A stretch of DNA of 64,000 nucleotides from Margaritispora aquatica (GCA_007644065.1 VJWN01000006.1:806001-870000), one strand, 5' to 3'. Shown: positions 47,361 to 58,880, numbered from the stretch's first letter. The notes: generated by a model from the sequence alone, not told the origin. A program made the numbers and translations.

Positions 47361-49385
47361 TCACAATCCAAACTTCGTCCTCGCATTTTGGACGACAACT
47401 CTCCATCCCTCGTTTTTGCCGATTTCACTCTTCACGAGCGGACGTGGCCACACCTTCTTTCCAGCAACCCAGGTCTCCTTGACCACGACATCCTTAAGAT
47501 TTCTGCCCTCGCTCTTTCTCATCTCTTCGCCTAAAATATCAGTATGAAGCACCACAAAATCAGCCCACTTCCCAACTTCAATCGCACCAGCTTGAGACTC
47601 TCTGGACCAGCCATATGCCGCATTTCTTGTAAATCCCTGAAGAGCCTGCTCAACAGTGAGTTTTTGCTCTGGGTGCCAGCCTCCTGGACCTGATGGCGAA
47701 GTCCCTGTGAGAGGGTTGAGACGTGTGACGGCTGCGTACATGCCATGGAAAGGGTTTGGGGGCTCGACTGGGAAATCCGAGCCTAGAACTGGACCTGGGT
47801 AGGGAGCTTTGGCTCGAGAAAGTGGGGGGAAGAAAGAAGCCATGCGGTAAGCTGAGTTGGAAGTGCGTTCAATTCCTAGTCGATCTTGTGCATATGCCAT
47901 GTCGGATGTAGCATGTGTGGGCTTTGGCACTATTAGTTTTGTAGGAGTGGAGAGTAGGAAACTGACCTGAATACTTGGAATGATTCCCATCTTTGCGATG
48001 CGCTTTTGATCATCCGGATGCTATATATAATCAGAAACATGTAGATCATAGTGGGAAGATTCTCACAATGATTTGAGCATGCTCTATTCTTAGTCTTCTA
48101 GCCTCATTACATCCATTGCAATCGGATCCAAGGACAATCTCGAATGCATTCACAACTGCCCGGTTTGCCCTGTCGCCAATTGCATGGACATTGACCTGGA
48201 ATCCTGCCTTGAACCACTGTACTTGTTAGTATTATTCTTTAGATACCTCAATCAAACTCACGTCTTGCACCACAGTTGTCAACTGAGTCTCGTTGATCAG
48301 CATAGTTCCACTAGTATCTGGCTTGTCAGAATACGGCTCAAGAAGTGCCGCACCCCACGATCCAAGAGCCCCATCAGCAAAAATCTTGACACCTCCAAGC
48401 ATCAACATACTCCCACCCAGCCCATCCCTGGCATCTAGCAACTTTAAACTTCTCGTCTCATCGGGACAATATGTGTTCCTCTCTGAACACTCCAGCATCA
48501 CATTGACTCTCAGGGTCATCTCTCCTTTTTCAGCCATATCTTCAAGAATCGCAACATCATCAGGCCTCATCCCCGCATCGCCAACACCGACAATTCCAAC
48601 TTTGTTCAGTTGCTCGAATGCAGTTTGGAACCAGCGTGTTTTCTGAGCAATGTCAGGTTTGGGTGCAAGAGGGAAGATGATAGCATCCATCGCATTATCA
48701 CAGAACACTCCAGGGCCGGGATCAGAGATAATCACACCTCCAGGTGGCGCTTCTGGAAGAGGATTGGAGAGGAGATCAAGGACTTTTTGCGATGTGAGGA
48801 CGCAATGAACATCAACCCGATCAAGCATGATGTATAGCCCGGCCAACTCCTCATCCTCGCCTAATTCTGCCTATATACATGTCAGTACATCGCACCCATA
48901 GAAAGAAGTCTTCCACGCACAGCAGTAGGCATCACACCCCCAAAATAAGCTTGATCCCACCCCGTCCCTCTAATCCACTTATCGCGTGATCCATACCCTT
49001 CACCCTCATGTCGTCCCAACCACTCCTTAATTCTCCCTCTCACCTCCCCCATACTCTTCGCTCCATACAGTGACACGGATGCCAGCATCTCGCCATACTG
49101 CAAGATATGGCCATGCGACTCGATGATACCGGGAAACACATGACCGTCTAGAGCTGTGAACTGCTCGTCCGCTGGCACTACGTTCAGAACTTCGGTGAAG
49201 ACGCCGCCTTCAACGCGAAAACATTGTGCGTGTGGATCTGACAGATTCAGTGTCGTGATGGCTGTTCCAGATGTGCAGTAGAGAGTGGAGTGGGGTGAAT
49301 TGTCGCCGAGGATAAAACTTGCAGCAAGTGCAAGAAGAAGTGCTGTCATTGAGCCCAAAATCGAGAGATCTCGAGCAAACGCCAT
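47361..49385 (-). CDS. Amidohydrolase family 3 (YtcJ-like), N-terminal membrane anchor
   Basis: A metal-dependent hydrolase of the Amidohydro_3/YtcJ group; the physiological substrate is unknown (amide or cyclic amide). Five exons fit: 48921-49385, 48262-48870, 48067-48216, 47967-48020 and 47361-47921, giving 612 residues. The first 35 residues contain a hydrophobic segment ([16 protein letters not shown]), a signal anchor or signal peptide. Metal site motifs follow: [15 protein letters not shown] (His-x-His), a [11 protein letters not shown] block with His and Asp, and [27 protein letters not shown] is the conserved middle motif of the group. The C-terminal part has [20 protein letters not shown] and [16 protein letters not shown]. 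Three intron donors (GTGCGT, GTGAGT, GTGAGA) and the GTCAGT donor before the last exon all give in-phase joins. The family is certain; the substrate is not. Confidence 0.9.
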
Positions 49386-50032
49386 GGCTCTGGATCAATA
49401 GATGAAAGCTACGCGTGAAAAGAGATCACGGTGTACGCTGTGTTACTTTTGCGAACTTCTCGGGACCTCCACATTGCTCTCCGTCATTCCGATAAGCGGC
49501 AGCCCCTGAGTCACGTGAATCATGAAACTATTTAGGTGGGTTTGATTGAGGGAGTAGTGAAATCCGAATTGTTATGGCCAAAAGAGATATTGAGCTGGGT
49601 ACCTTGGTGATCAGAAGAGCAATATGGCAAGTTTAACTGTCTATGAATGGTCAAATTCTCAACCCTTCAGTTCGCTTAGCCTACTAGCTGTCTGTTAGAG
49701 AGCTGGCCTCAAGAGATACGAGATTCAATCATCGTTCTCATGGACATGAAAATTGGATTATAACGTAGAGGGTGTTTCGAGATTATATAATTAAGTACAG
49801 TGGTTTACAAGTCACCAGAACAGAAATTTCGAATCAAGAGAGTAGTCCTAATCGACATCTATGAAGTGCGTTGCCTTCTCCATCTTAGTCCTATGAAACA
49901 ATACTCGCATTGAACAAGAGATGGAGTAACCTTTTGCTATGTAAAGCCACCAAGCCGCGTGCTCTTCATGGATATCATTATGATTCATGCCCTTCTACAA
50001 CCCATACCTGTAAGCCCAACCACTCATGCTAC
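49386..50032. other. Intergenic, no gene seen
   Basis: It contains the amidohydrolase promoter and the 3' flank of the reductase gene. A patch near 49685-49745 resembles a worn tRNA-type sequence only weakly and is not called. Confidence 0.4.
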
Positions 50033-51100
50033 TCATGGCTTCTTATTCGCCTTCCTAGACCTCAACAGCTGCCGCAATCTAGCGAGTCCAAACATGCGAG
50101 GCAGAACCCAATCAAACAGCCACTTGCCAATCCACTCCTGCACCAGCCAAATCTGTGTCGACTTGTTTCCTCTCCACATCCACTTTCGCTGTATCCAGGC
50201 GGGCTTCAAAGCCTCACCCACAACCCCTTTCGCATATGCCTCATTTGCCATGGCTCCATCTTGGCTATGATTTATTCTCTTCTGGAACTCGGCATCAATC
50301 TCGACATACAAGCTCCCTTCTGGCAATGTCCTCCTTGCCTAGCAATGTTGCTCTGCACCCCACCAGTTATCACAACCAATACGCGCACATCGTATGGTTC
50401 GAGCTCTAGCCGCAGGGTGCTGGAGTAAGCATGCAGAGCTGCTTTGGAAGCATTGTAGACGGAGCCAAACACATATGGAACGACAGCCGCTACGCTACCA
50501 ATATTGAGGATCAATCCTTTGGCGTCAATTAGGAGAGGCGCGAAAGCCTTGGTGATGGCCATTACGGAGAAAAAATTCGTTTCAAAACAGGCTCGTGCAT
50601 CGTCGAGATCGGCGTCGAGGGCTGGAATGGTACAATTGCGACCTCTGCACAATCAGCTTTCGAAAATTGTGACGGGTGTCCCAATTGTGCTCGCGGAACT
50701 TACGCATTATTGACCAGTATATCCAACCTTCCGCCAGTGATTTTCTCAACTGAAGACTTTGCCTCCGCAATGCTGTTTGAGTTTGTGACTTCAAGACTTA
50801 ATGTTGAGATACCCAATGCTTCGAGATCTGCGATTGCATCTTTGCTTCGAGCTGTAGCGAAGACATGCAGACCTTCCGGATAGTAAGTACAATGATAAAT
50901 AGCCAGTTCCACTGGGTTGGAATGAGTGTACCTTTAGCGTGGAATTCTCTAGCCAATGCATGGCCAATGCCGGACGAGCACCTACAATCACATCAGCATC
51001 AGTAAAAGATCTAGTTTTGCCTCTCGTTCGTTTGACTTGGTAATAAGAGACACACTAACCCAGTAATCAAGACTGTCTTTTTCGAGGTTATATCTGCCAT
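50033..51100 (-). pseudogene. AYR1-like 1-acyl-DHAP reductase (SDR) with a frameshift
   Basis: A short-chain dehydrogenase of the AYR1 type, which reduces 1-acyl-dihydroxyacetone phosphate to lysophosphatidate with NADPH at the ER and lipid droplets. Exons: 51060-51100, 50932-50981, 50704-50872 and 50644 downward. The cofactor site is VLITG with GCSSGIGHALA across intron 1; then VNNAGRNCTIPALDAD, Ser in LNIGSVAAVVPY and the YNASK catalytic pair. After TGGVQSNIA the frame breaks near 50325-50335. The frame used so far ends at 50272, while another frame continues as RRTLPEGSLYVEIDAEFQKR, NEAYAKGVV and a hydrophobic end, all typical of AYR1 and ending at 50033. One base is missing or extra, and no intron of normal size can repair it. 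Total length without the shift would be about 290 residues, the usual length. It is either a recent null allele or a sequencing/assembly error. Confidence 0.75.
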
Positions 51101-51403
51101 TTGATATTTGAAAGACAGAGTTGAAGACATGCATATATTGACATGGGTTCAGAACCAAGCCGAGGCATATTTCATGAAAGTCCGGGGTAGTTTTCTCACG
51201 AGATCACGTGTGGGGGCGTCATGACCAACTCTCCCTCCTAAGGTAGCTTTTTGGTTTGATTTTGATGACTTTACATCAGGCTTCTGACATTTCAAGTGTT
51301 CAGTCAGAGATAGTCTAAATTTGGTACTCCAAGTATAATTACGATAAGCAATTTCTGACCACCGAAACGCCTATAAATGCTTCCAGCAACGCTTTCTTCA
51401 ACC
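51101..51403. other. Short intergenic stretch
   Basis: About 300 bases between the reductase start and the aquaglyceroporin stop. No gene is seen. Confidence 0.5.
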
Positions 51404-52863
51404 TCAAACTGCCCATCCTTCTTCTTTCGCTCGCTTTTTTTGCTCTTTGCTTCCCTTTATCCCCTCCCAAGCGTCCTCAAACCCAAGCCACGGTCTGTTG
51501 ACAGGACTCTCTGGTCCTGTATACACGAAGAAATCATACAGCACTGCTCCGAAGCTACACCCGCAGAAGGGCGCCACCATCGGAATCCAGAAGTAGTATC
51601 CACCCGCAGACCAGACCGCAGTACCATACCCAAGAATATACGACATGAGGCGGGGGCCAAAGTCTCGAGCTAAATTGATGGCGTATCCTGTTTGCCAGCT
51701 AAGAGAGTATTAGCAGTGAAGGCCAATGAATGAAAACTGTAAGCAAGGATATGTAAATGAAAAACTTACCCAAAACATGCACCCAGACCAAAAATGAGAA
51801 ATAGCAGTGCAAGTGGAAAGAAGGCGCCTGCCCCGCTCTTCCCCATAGCGCCAGGGTTACTATCATCCTTCAAGGCAAAAATGACAAACATTAAAATCGT
51901 GCTTGCAATGAACTCGCTAAAGAATTGAGACGCTTTTCTTAGAAATGTTTGTGGATAAGTGCAGAAAATGCCCGCAGTAGCTGTGGTAGATGGAGGAACA
52001 GTCCTTATCCCATGCCCTTCAATTTGATTGATGGCGTCTATGTAGTTCGCGTAGACCACTCCGGATGCACAGAATGCACCCAAGACTTGTGCAACAAAGT
52101 ATATGGGAAATCGTTTCCAAGGTAGCTTGCGAAAGAGACAGAAGCAGAACGTGATAGCCGGATTCAGAAAACCACCCGAGTCCCCAGCAACGTATATGCC
52201 TAGCATAACACCAAGTCCCCAACACCAAGATATGCTTTGATAGCTTCCAAATCCATTGCCACCAGGTGCCGTGGTTTCACCAGTTGATAGTAAGACCTGT
52301 GCCACAGAACCATTGCCAAACAATATCATCACGAATGTTCCAAAGAATTCGGCAAACGGTTCACGAAGGATGACTCGAACTGATGACCAAGGAAGATATG
52401 AATGGACATGGTGATCTTCCAGGATTGGATTCTCGGACTCAAGTCCGAGTTTGGTACGTATCGAGCTGAGTTTGTGGTGGTGTTTTATTTCCTTCTTAGT
52501 CATGCGAGATGTAATAGTATTGTTGTAATTTTGCGCCGTCGATTTTTTGCGAAGGTCGAGTAACGAGGGTATCGTTTGGGTTTGTGGAAACGGTATTGTC
52601 GGACTACGAGCATCTTCATAGTGCTCAAAGTGTTCATAGTGGGGTGTCTCTGGAGTTTTTCTTGTGGAAGGTCCGTCACCGACTACAATAGAAATTTTGT
52701 CCTGGTGTTGTGTGTAGTCCGCATTTGAGTTTACAATCTTGTCATTTGGATCTCGAAAGCTAGGGCCAATTCCATATCCACCATTCTCATGTCGATTCAT
52801 TTGTGCCCAGTCATGTCGCTCCGGACTAGAGTTTGGGGAATATGCAGTTCCTTCAGACGACAT
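51404..52863 (-). CDS. Fps1-like aquaglyceroporin
   Basis: A plasma-membrane channel of the major intrinsic protein family, probably passing glycerol and similar small solutes. Exons 51770-52863 and 51404-51698 (GTAAGT donor, CTTAG acceptor) give 462 residues. The first 185 residues are a long hydrophilic cytosolic extension with charged and His-rich stretches. Six helices follow, starting at REPFAEFFGTFVMILFG. The first pore loop is GGFLNPAITFCF, with a normal NPA. The second is GYAINLARDFGPRL, with NLA in place of NPA, a change also known in yeast Fps1. The intron cuts just before this loop. Asp directly after NLAR (NLARD) marks the glycerol-permeable branch of the family. The C-terminal tail ends in basic residues (GSKEQKKRAKEEGW). 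The long N-terminal extension suggests regulated gating, as for Fps1, but the sequence shows no specific kinase site I can be sure of. Confidence 0.92.
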
Positions 52864-53854
52864 TTGAATAGATTTTTGGCTTCAGAATCACCTAAATGTA
52901 CCTTCAAATGGAAATCGCCCAGGTAGAATAAAAAGAATAATGCACGACATTAAAAGGCACAAACAAATACTACTCCGATACCAAATTCTCCCATCTTCCC
53001 ACCAGCGCCATACCCCTCATATGGCAAATAGACGTCATGGTGCTACCAAGCTGAACTGTCAGAGGCATGGCGCCAACGTACTACACAATTCGACACGCTA
53101 CAGCCGTTATGCTTGTTCAAGGGAAAACTAAATGGTGATTTCAAAACAGGTAACACTTTGAGACAGAAAGAGTACAAAACGAGTAAGAATCATCAAAAGA
53201 CAGTTCGCATAGATCGTCCGCTAGTCAATGATGGAGGTGAGGGGCTGAGGCTCAAGCTACCTTCATTTCATGGGATTGGAGCAAACCGCGATTTGGAGAT
53301 TTCTGGAGCTAGTTGTAAGTTCGCAGACTCGTCATGGCGAGATTATTGGTCACAAAGAATCTTGGTCGTTGTTAGTAGGTACCAAGACACGAAACTCAAA
53401 TATTTATAGTGTTGAGGAATATGTTAGGAGCTTCAGCTTGTGTATTCCACCTAGCAAGCGGTTCGAGATTTGAGTGCATCCGCCTAACCTGGAGTAAAAG
53501 TGGAAAGGAGCTACATATCTAGTGTCTTGACTTCCCCATGGGGTTGTGCCAAACTAGCCTTGGTGGGTGTAGTGTCAATGCTATTGGTGCTATGAGTTTA
53601 TTGGCGAGTTTTCCGAGGCCAAATGATTAATCCAAGAATATTCTGATTTGCCGAGACCTTCGAAAGAGTTTCATACACTTGTTCGAGATCATATGAATTG
53701 CCTATTGAAAGAACTTGGGCATGCATGATAATACCGATGCCTTTGCGTTGAAGATTCTTTCTAATTCTAACAGACCGAGTTCCTCGATGGCAAGAGATAC
53801 TCAGTCATTTGAGCTCGCTTGGGTAGTTGAATGTTCAGGCTGCTTGAACGTCGC
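52864..53854. other. Intergenic 1 kb, no gene seen
   Basis: The stretch lies between the aquaglyceroporin start and the PPTase stop. Plus-strand frames at 52940-53473 and 53715-53975 have no domain. Confidence 0.45.
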
Positions 53855-54985
53855 TCAACTATGTGATTCGGCAAAATCAAGCACATCTTTATCAATATCC
53901 AACATCGTCCAGCTTGTTAAACTTGGAGTTGCTCGTTCCCCTTTTGGCAGACGAAACGATGCGCCAACCATATAACTATTGCCGAGTGCGGTCAATTCCA
54001 TTCGCACATCGTTGACTTTCTTTCCTTTGAAAAATATAGGAAAGTCCCGTTTCACATCTCCTTCGTCTAAAGATTTCTCTTTTTGGATTTCCTGTTTAGC
54101 ATTTGGCGGCTGGACCTCTGTGATCTCCAAGTCCTTTAACCATGGTGCGAGCAATGCCTCTCCTGTCATCTTAACAAAAGTCTCTCTTAAACACCACATA
54201 GCATAAAATCTTCTCAGCTTCTTGCTTATCACCACATCGCCATCAATCTCAATCATTCTAGCCCCTTCAGCTCCGTTGTATTTGACGTTGACCGGAATAT
54301 TCCTCCATTGACTTCTTGATAATGCGTCATTTCCATAACCTTGAAGCTCAACTTCCTTACCGTCAACCTCGATAGGCACTGGAGAAAGTTTCATGTGGTT
54401 TAATTCGGATTCGGCGAAGACGTCTCCATGCATGTCCACCCAGTCAAAAAAGCCAGATTTATCAATATGGTTGTAATCCTGCTTTAACCTCTCATCTGCA
54501 CAAACGACGTCTGTCCCAACTTGAACTTTCTCTTTGAAGCCAATAGAAGCAATAAGACTAACAATCCCAGCTTGGTGACTGACATTGAAATCGATCGTCA
54601 CATGCTCGGAATTGAAGCATGGCTTGCCGTTCGAGTCTCGAGCGATCTTACTCTCTGACCAAGAGACATTGCAATATTTTGTGATGACGAGGTGTTTGAG
54701 TAAATGAGACGCTAAACTCATTTTCGCATCCTTCACATGATAATATCTTAAGACCGCAGTCTGTTCTGAGTCAGAGAGAAGCGAAAGTGCTCTTGAAGCC
54801 TGCACACATCAGTATTATATCACTACGAGGCAATTATAAATTCATACCGCAACTTTAAGTTCCTGTACAGCCTCTTTTGGGCTTGAGGTGAGAGAAACCG
54901 GCCATAGAGATCGAGTGTCTAGGAGCCATTGGATTATTCTTGGGTTTGGGGACCCCTCCAACGACAATGCTTCCATCGCATTCAT
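53855..54985 (-). CDS. Sfp/NpgA-type 4'-phosphopantetheinyl transferase
   Basis: This enzyme transfers 4'-phosphopantetheine from CoA to the serine of carrier proteins of polyketide synthases, peptide synthetases and the alpha-aminoadipate reductase of lysine synthesis (NpgA/Lys5 role), probably in the cytosol. Exons 54848-54985 and 53855-54799 give 360 residues; NpgA is about 344. The intron has GTATGA and GTGCAG ends. The N terminus reads MNAMEALSLEGSPNPRIIQW with the LLDTRSLWPVS motif typical of this group. Core motifs: GKPCF and FNVSHQAGIVSLIAS, VQVGTDVVCADER (Mg/CoA Asp), and AMWCLRETFVKMTGEALLAP (the WxxKExxxK-type motif, with Arg for Lys). FAS2 carries its own C-terminal PPT domain, so this enzyme most likely serves other synthases. 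The upstream ATG at 54985 is preferred over the exon 2 start. Confidence 0.92.
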
Positions 54986-55654
54986 TTCGAAAGCTCTAAG
55001 TACAAGCCTCTCATCTCCGAAGGTTAGATGTGTGCCGCAGGAAGCAGCATTAAGTAGGTAGGAATATTGAAATCGTTCAATTCATTTCGGATGCCGTAAG
55101 ATATATATCATGTGACCATCTAGGTGTTTGGGACCAGATCACATGATGCTGAGTTCAAGTTGCTCAATTTTCATTACCTTATTGGAGGGAGTTTTGGACA
55201 GCATATTTTCAGTCATTGCTTCTAATGTCACTAGAAAATTCTCCCAGGAACACATCATGGTCCCAGAAGCTTCATATTACGAACGTCAAGATATCTTCAA
55301 CATCTAATTGCTGAAGAAGATGCAAATCAAAGACATCAAGTTGTCGAAGTCGTCAGCCTTGCATCAAAACCTCGTCAGCCACCAGGATCCAGGAGCCGCT
55401 AATGTATGAAATCCACCAAAGCTCCGCCTTGTGCGAACGTGTTCACAAAGCGCTTGCGCACGACTTTGATACTATAATATCGTTGTTTATTTCCCTTTTC
55501 TTGTGCACATTTCATGTCAATTGATTTTGTCTACATGTCGTTGATATAAAAGCTTCTCCTCTAAGCGTGCGAAAAGTTCTAAAGCTGCGTTGTCAACCAT
55601 CTGGATCAATTTACACGTTGAAGAAGGACGACCGCTGACAGTACTGGAAACACC
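54986..55654. other. Divergent promoter between PPTase and ALG5
   Basis: It holds two promoters. A TATA-like GATATAAAAG lies at 55543-55552 on the ALG5 side. No gene is seen. Confidence 0.5.
55543..55552 (+). promoter_or_regulatory. Possible TATA box of ALG5
   Basis: GATATAAAAG lies 103 bases before the ATG at 55655, in a position suitable for the core promoter. Confidence 0.4.
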
Positions 55655-56965
55655 ATGGTTTATCTGCTTGAAATGTCAACGGTGATGGCGAGCGCAGTCT
55701 TTGATATCGTGAAGGAAGCTTCCTTGCTAGATCTCCTGTCACTTCTGGTGACTTTCGTCATCACATCTCTCATTTTTGTACGGATCCTCCAAACCCCTCT
55801 AAGAAATACTCTGACAGTCCGTAGTTATATGCTCTTCTGTATTACTTTGCGCCTTTCCCACGTCCGCCTTCCCTCTCGGAGAAGAAATACATTACTACGA
55901 GTCCTTCGGGCGCTACTACATCACCAAGACCGCTCCCATGCTGGCATGATGAGTGGCTTGCGCACAGGAACGATGCTGATAAGTTGGGCAATACGACAGA
56001 AAAGCACACAGGCACAATCGATGAGCCAGAGCTGGAGATGAGTGTAGTGATTCCAGCTTACAATGAAGAAGATAGGCTAGAGGTTATGTTGGAAGAGGCT
56101 ATTGAATTCTTAGATTCCGAATATGGCCGAACGCCCATGTCTGCGAGAAAAGGAAAGGCCAACGGAGCCGGAAAGACCAATGGAAACTCAATTGGCGGCT
56201 ATGAGATTCTTCTTGTGAATGATGGTAGCAAGGATAAGACGGTGGAAGTTGCACTTGAATTCTCAAGAAAAAACAATCTACATGATGTGCTAAGGGTTTG
56301 CACACTGGAAACAAACAGAGGAAAGGGTGGTGCAGTAACGCATGGCCTTCGGCATGTACGAGGCGCCTACGTAGTGTTTGCCGATGCAGATGGAGCCTCC
56401 AAGTTCAAGGACCTGGCCAAATTAGTGGAAGGATGCAAGGCAGTCGAAGATGGTCCTATGAGAGGGGTAGCTGTGGGAAGCAGGTCTCACTTGGTGGGAA
56501 GTGAGGCAGTTGTGAAGGTATGTCTTTACTCTTTTGGAATTTTAGCCAGCAAATATGCTAAAAGATCTATAGCGTTCTTATTTAAGAAACTTCTTGATGT
56601 ACTCCTTCCACATTCTCCTCCGTCTCATGACACCGCCTGCAACATCTCGCATTCGGGACACACAGTGCGGCTTCAAGCTTTTCTCACGAGCTGCTCTGCC
56701 TCATATTGTCCCATACATGCACGCCGAAGGCTGGATCTTCGACGTCGAGATGCTGATGTTAGCCGAGTCCGCTCCTCCAGGAGTCGTGATCGGAAAAGAA
56801 GGAGCAGTTGGCGCTAGTCCCGGCATTCGTGTGGCGGAAGTGCAGATAGGTTGGAAGGAAATAGGTGGAAGTAAGTTGAACGTGATGTGGGACAGTCTGG
56901 GGATGGCGATTGGTCTGGCGATCCTGAGACTTGGGTGGTTCACAGGTGTCTATCAGCGCAGGTAA
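55655..56965 (+). CDS. ALG5: Dolichyl-phosphate beta-glucosyltransferase
   Basis: This ER membrane enzyme transfers glucose from UDP-glucose to dolichyl phosphate, giving the donor for N-glycan glucosylation. Three exons fit: 55655-55777, 55825-56517 and 56573-56965, giving 402 residues. Intron 1 has a GTACGG donor and a CCGTAG acceptor; intron 2 has GTATGT and CTATAG. The N-terminal helix is LLDLLSLLVTFVITSLIF, reaching into LYALLYYFAPF across intron 1. Family GT2 motifs follow: MSVVIPAYNEEDRLEVM, EILLVNDGSKDKTVEV, NRGKGGAVTHGLRHVRG, the metal-binding Asp triplet FADADGASKF, IRDTQCGFKLFSRAAL and HAEGWIFDVEMLMLA. The C terminus (VMWDSLGMAIGLAILRLGW) fits the ALG5 end. The insertion after the first GT2 motif (RKGKANGAGKTNGNSIGG) is longer than in yeast and Gly/Lys-rich. 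Confidence 0.95.
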
Positions 56966-57376
56966 ACCTGATGGCGCTCAGATGAGGAGACGCAAAGCGC
57001 AGTAACGAGTCATGGTGGTCTCGTGGTGGAAAGATACCCAGATTTGGATGAATTCGAGCATTTCAAAACGTGTTTTCTGGGTACGCTTTGTTGTTGCTTG
57101 ACACTTGATTAATTTCAGTAACCTTAGGAGTGTACATCTCAAGTGAGACGATCTACTTTATTGGGCGTTATGTTTAGCATCCTCACTGGTGCACAGAGCC
57201 TGCCGGTATTTCCATAAAATAACCGAAATTCCTAAACTGTTCAGCTCGCCAATTCTGATGACGCGACTCCCAAACGCTTCAGGCAATCAGAACCAAGACG
57301 TATACTCTAGCAGCGAGGAGGCTGATCGGCCTAAAGTTCGTGTTTGAATGAAGATCTCATACACTACGAGACTCAT
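56966..57376. other. Intergenic between convergent genes
   Basis: It contains the 3' regions of ALG5 and of the next gene. No gene is seen. Confidence 0.5.
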
Positions 57377-58880
57377 TCATAAGTTCTCCAGCCAGGACTT
57401 GAGCGTTATATGACTTTGACATGAAGGGGCGTCGTTCTTCATGATAGGAACTAACTTGTAGATCACATGCCAGGATGTCCTGTCCTTTTTCGGAACTATT
57501 TTCATCACTTTGTCGATTCGCAGGCCTTCAGGTAGAGGTTTCACCATACCCTCCCAATCTTCCTCGTGATAGAGCAAAGCCAAGTGAAGTGTGAAAAAGA
57601 CCAGCATAGTTCCGCGATAAATCGTTCCATTATTAGCACGGGGTTCGAAGGAAGTTTCCACGATCTTGAAGATACTCTGAAGACACACTTCTGGAATGCG
57701 AACTTGGTTGCGCAACTCTCCTTCGCAGTATATTCTCCTTTGCTCCGGAGTAGCACCAGCAGGGATTTTGAGCCTACGTTCAAATTTTGAAGTCATGTGT
57801 ATCCACGGCGATTCCATTAATTCTTCGGGTTGCTTCATCGTCGAGCCTGGGAATTGTTGTGGGGGAGACACAGTTTCCTTCTTCGCATATCTCAATCAGC
57901 CACCTCAAATTGACACGATGCTTACCAGATCTTGCGCTGGCTGAATTGGATTGAACTCACATTCTGAGAAACTGGAGGACGATCATATTCTTGGTAACCA
58001 GAAGAAACACTGGTTTTCGGTACTATATCCTGAGAAACTAGAGGACGATCATATTCTTGGTAACTAGAAGGAACACTGGCTTTCGGTGCCCCATTCATGA
58101 TCGATGGCATGCGGCTGCTTAAGCTCTGCTTGGTATTTGGAGAAGCAGATATAGACTTCCCAGTTAAGCTCGACCATTTGCCCCCCAAAAACCAGCCAGA
58201 AGTTACAGGCCTTAATCCTGAGTTGGATTTTGGATTTGGTTTTGATGTGTGCCCAAGCGATGGGATGTTTGGATATTTCTCCTCCGAACTGCCCTCCTTC
58301 CCCGCGTTAGGGCGAGAAACTTGAGGTACCAGAAGCCCGCTCCTCCTCTCCAGCGTTGACTGAGGATTCTTCGAAATCGGGGCAGCAACAGACATTCGTT
58401 GGAACTGCTCAGCAAGCGCCGAAACAGCCCCTGTTCTCGAGTTTTCGGAAATGCCCAAGAGGCTGTCAAAATCCTCAGGTCCACCCGCAAGCATGATGTG
58501 CAGCGTTGTGATCATCTGAGATTGCATCTGGATCATGATGTCTTTGAGCTGATGACTCGCGATATCTATGTTCGTCTCAGTCTTCTCTCCAGAATTGCAA
58601 TATAACAAATAGGTAGTGCTTTAAGGATAGCTAGATGGAAGGGATGTACTCACCACCTCCTTTCGCAAACTGCCGACCAAGTCGTGCAAAGTCGCGATCA
58701 TATTCGCCTTGGACTCGAGGCGGTCCAAGTTCAAGCGATTGTTGCACCGCGAGAGCCTTCTCTGCTTTCTTCTCTTTGCGCTTCTTCACGAGGGCTGCTG
58801 CTCCTGTAAAGGCGCTTATAATTCCACGGCGACTTCGACGCCAGACATTGTTTTGCTTCTTGAGTTGGGTTGCTGGTTGG
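57377..58880 (-). CDS. Uncharacterised protein with a 22-residue tandem repeat
   Basis: I do not recognise a family. At least three exons are visible. The first, from about 58654 upward to about 58850, encodes a basic helix (AFTGAAALVKKRKEKKAEKA; YDRDFARLGRQFAKGG). The second, 58586 down to about 57961, encodes MIQMQSQMITTLHIMLAGGP, a Ser/Pro/Asn-rich low-complexity part and two copies of a 22-residue unit (SYQEYDRPLVSQ and GYQEYDRPPVSQ). The third, from about 57886 to the stop at 57377, has Pro-rich text and a helical, Leu-rich part (TMLVFFTLHLALLYHEEDW). The exon 1 to 2 join (GTGAGT, GGAG) is in phase. The exon 2 to 3 join is uncertain because the two candidate donors differ in phase. No start ATG fits clearly upstream; the one near 58840 is in another frame. 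Function is unknown. Confidence 0.5.
57964..58095. repeat. 66-bp tandem repeat, two copies, in coding DNA
   Basis: Two copies starting near 57964 and 58030 begin with CTGAGAAACT and share GGACGATCATATTCTTGGTA with few differences. They encode the repeated 22-residue unit of the uncharacterised gene (minus strand). Confidence 0.8.

Noticed and set aside
49685..49745. Second tRNA-like patch ending in AGATTCAATC
   Set aside because: Only a weak B-box resemblance and no acceptor stem found.
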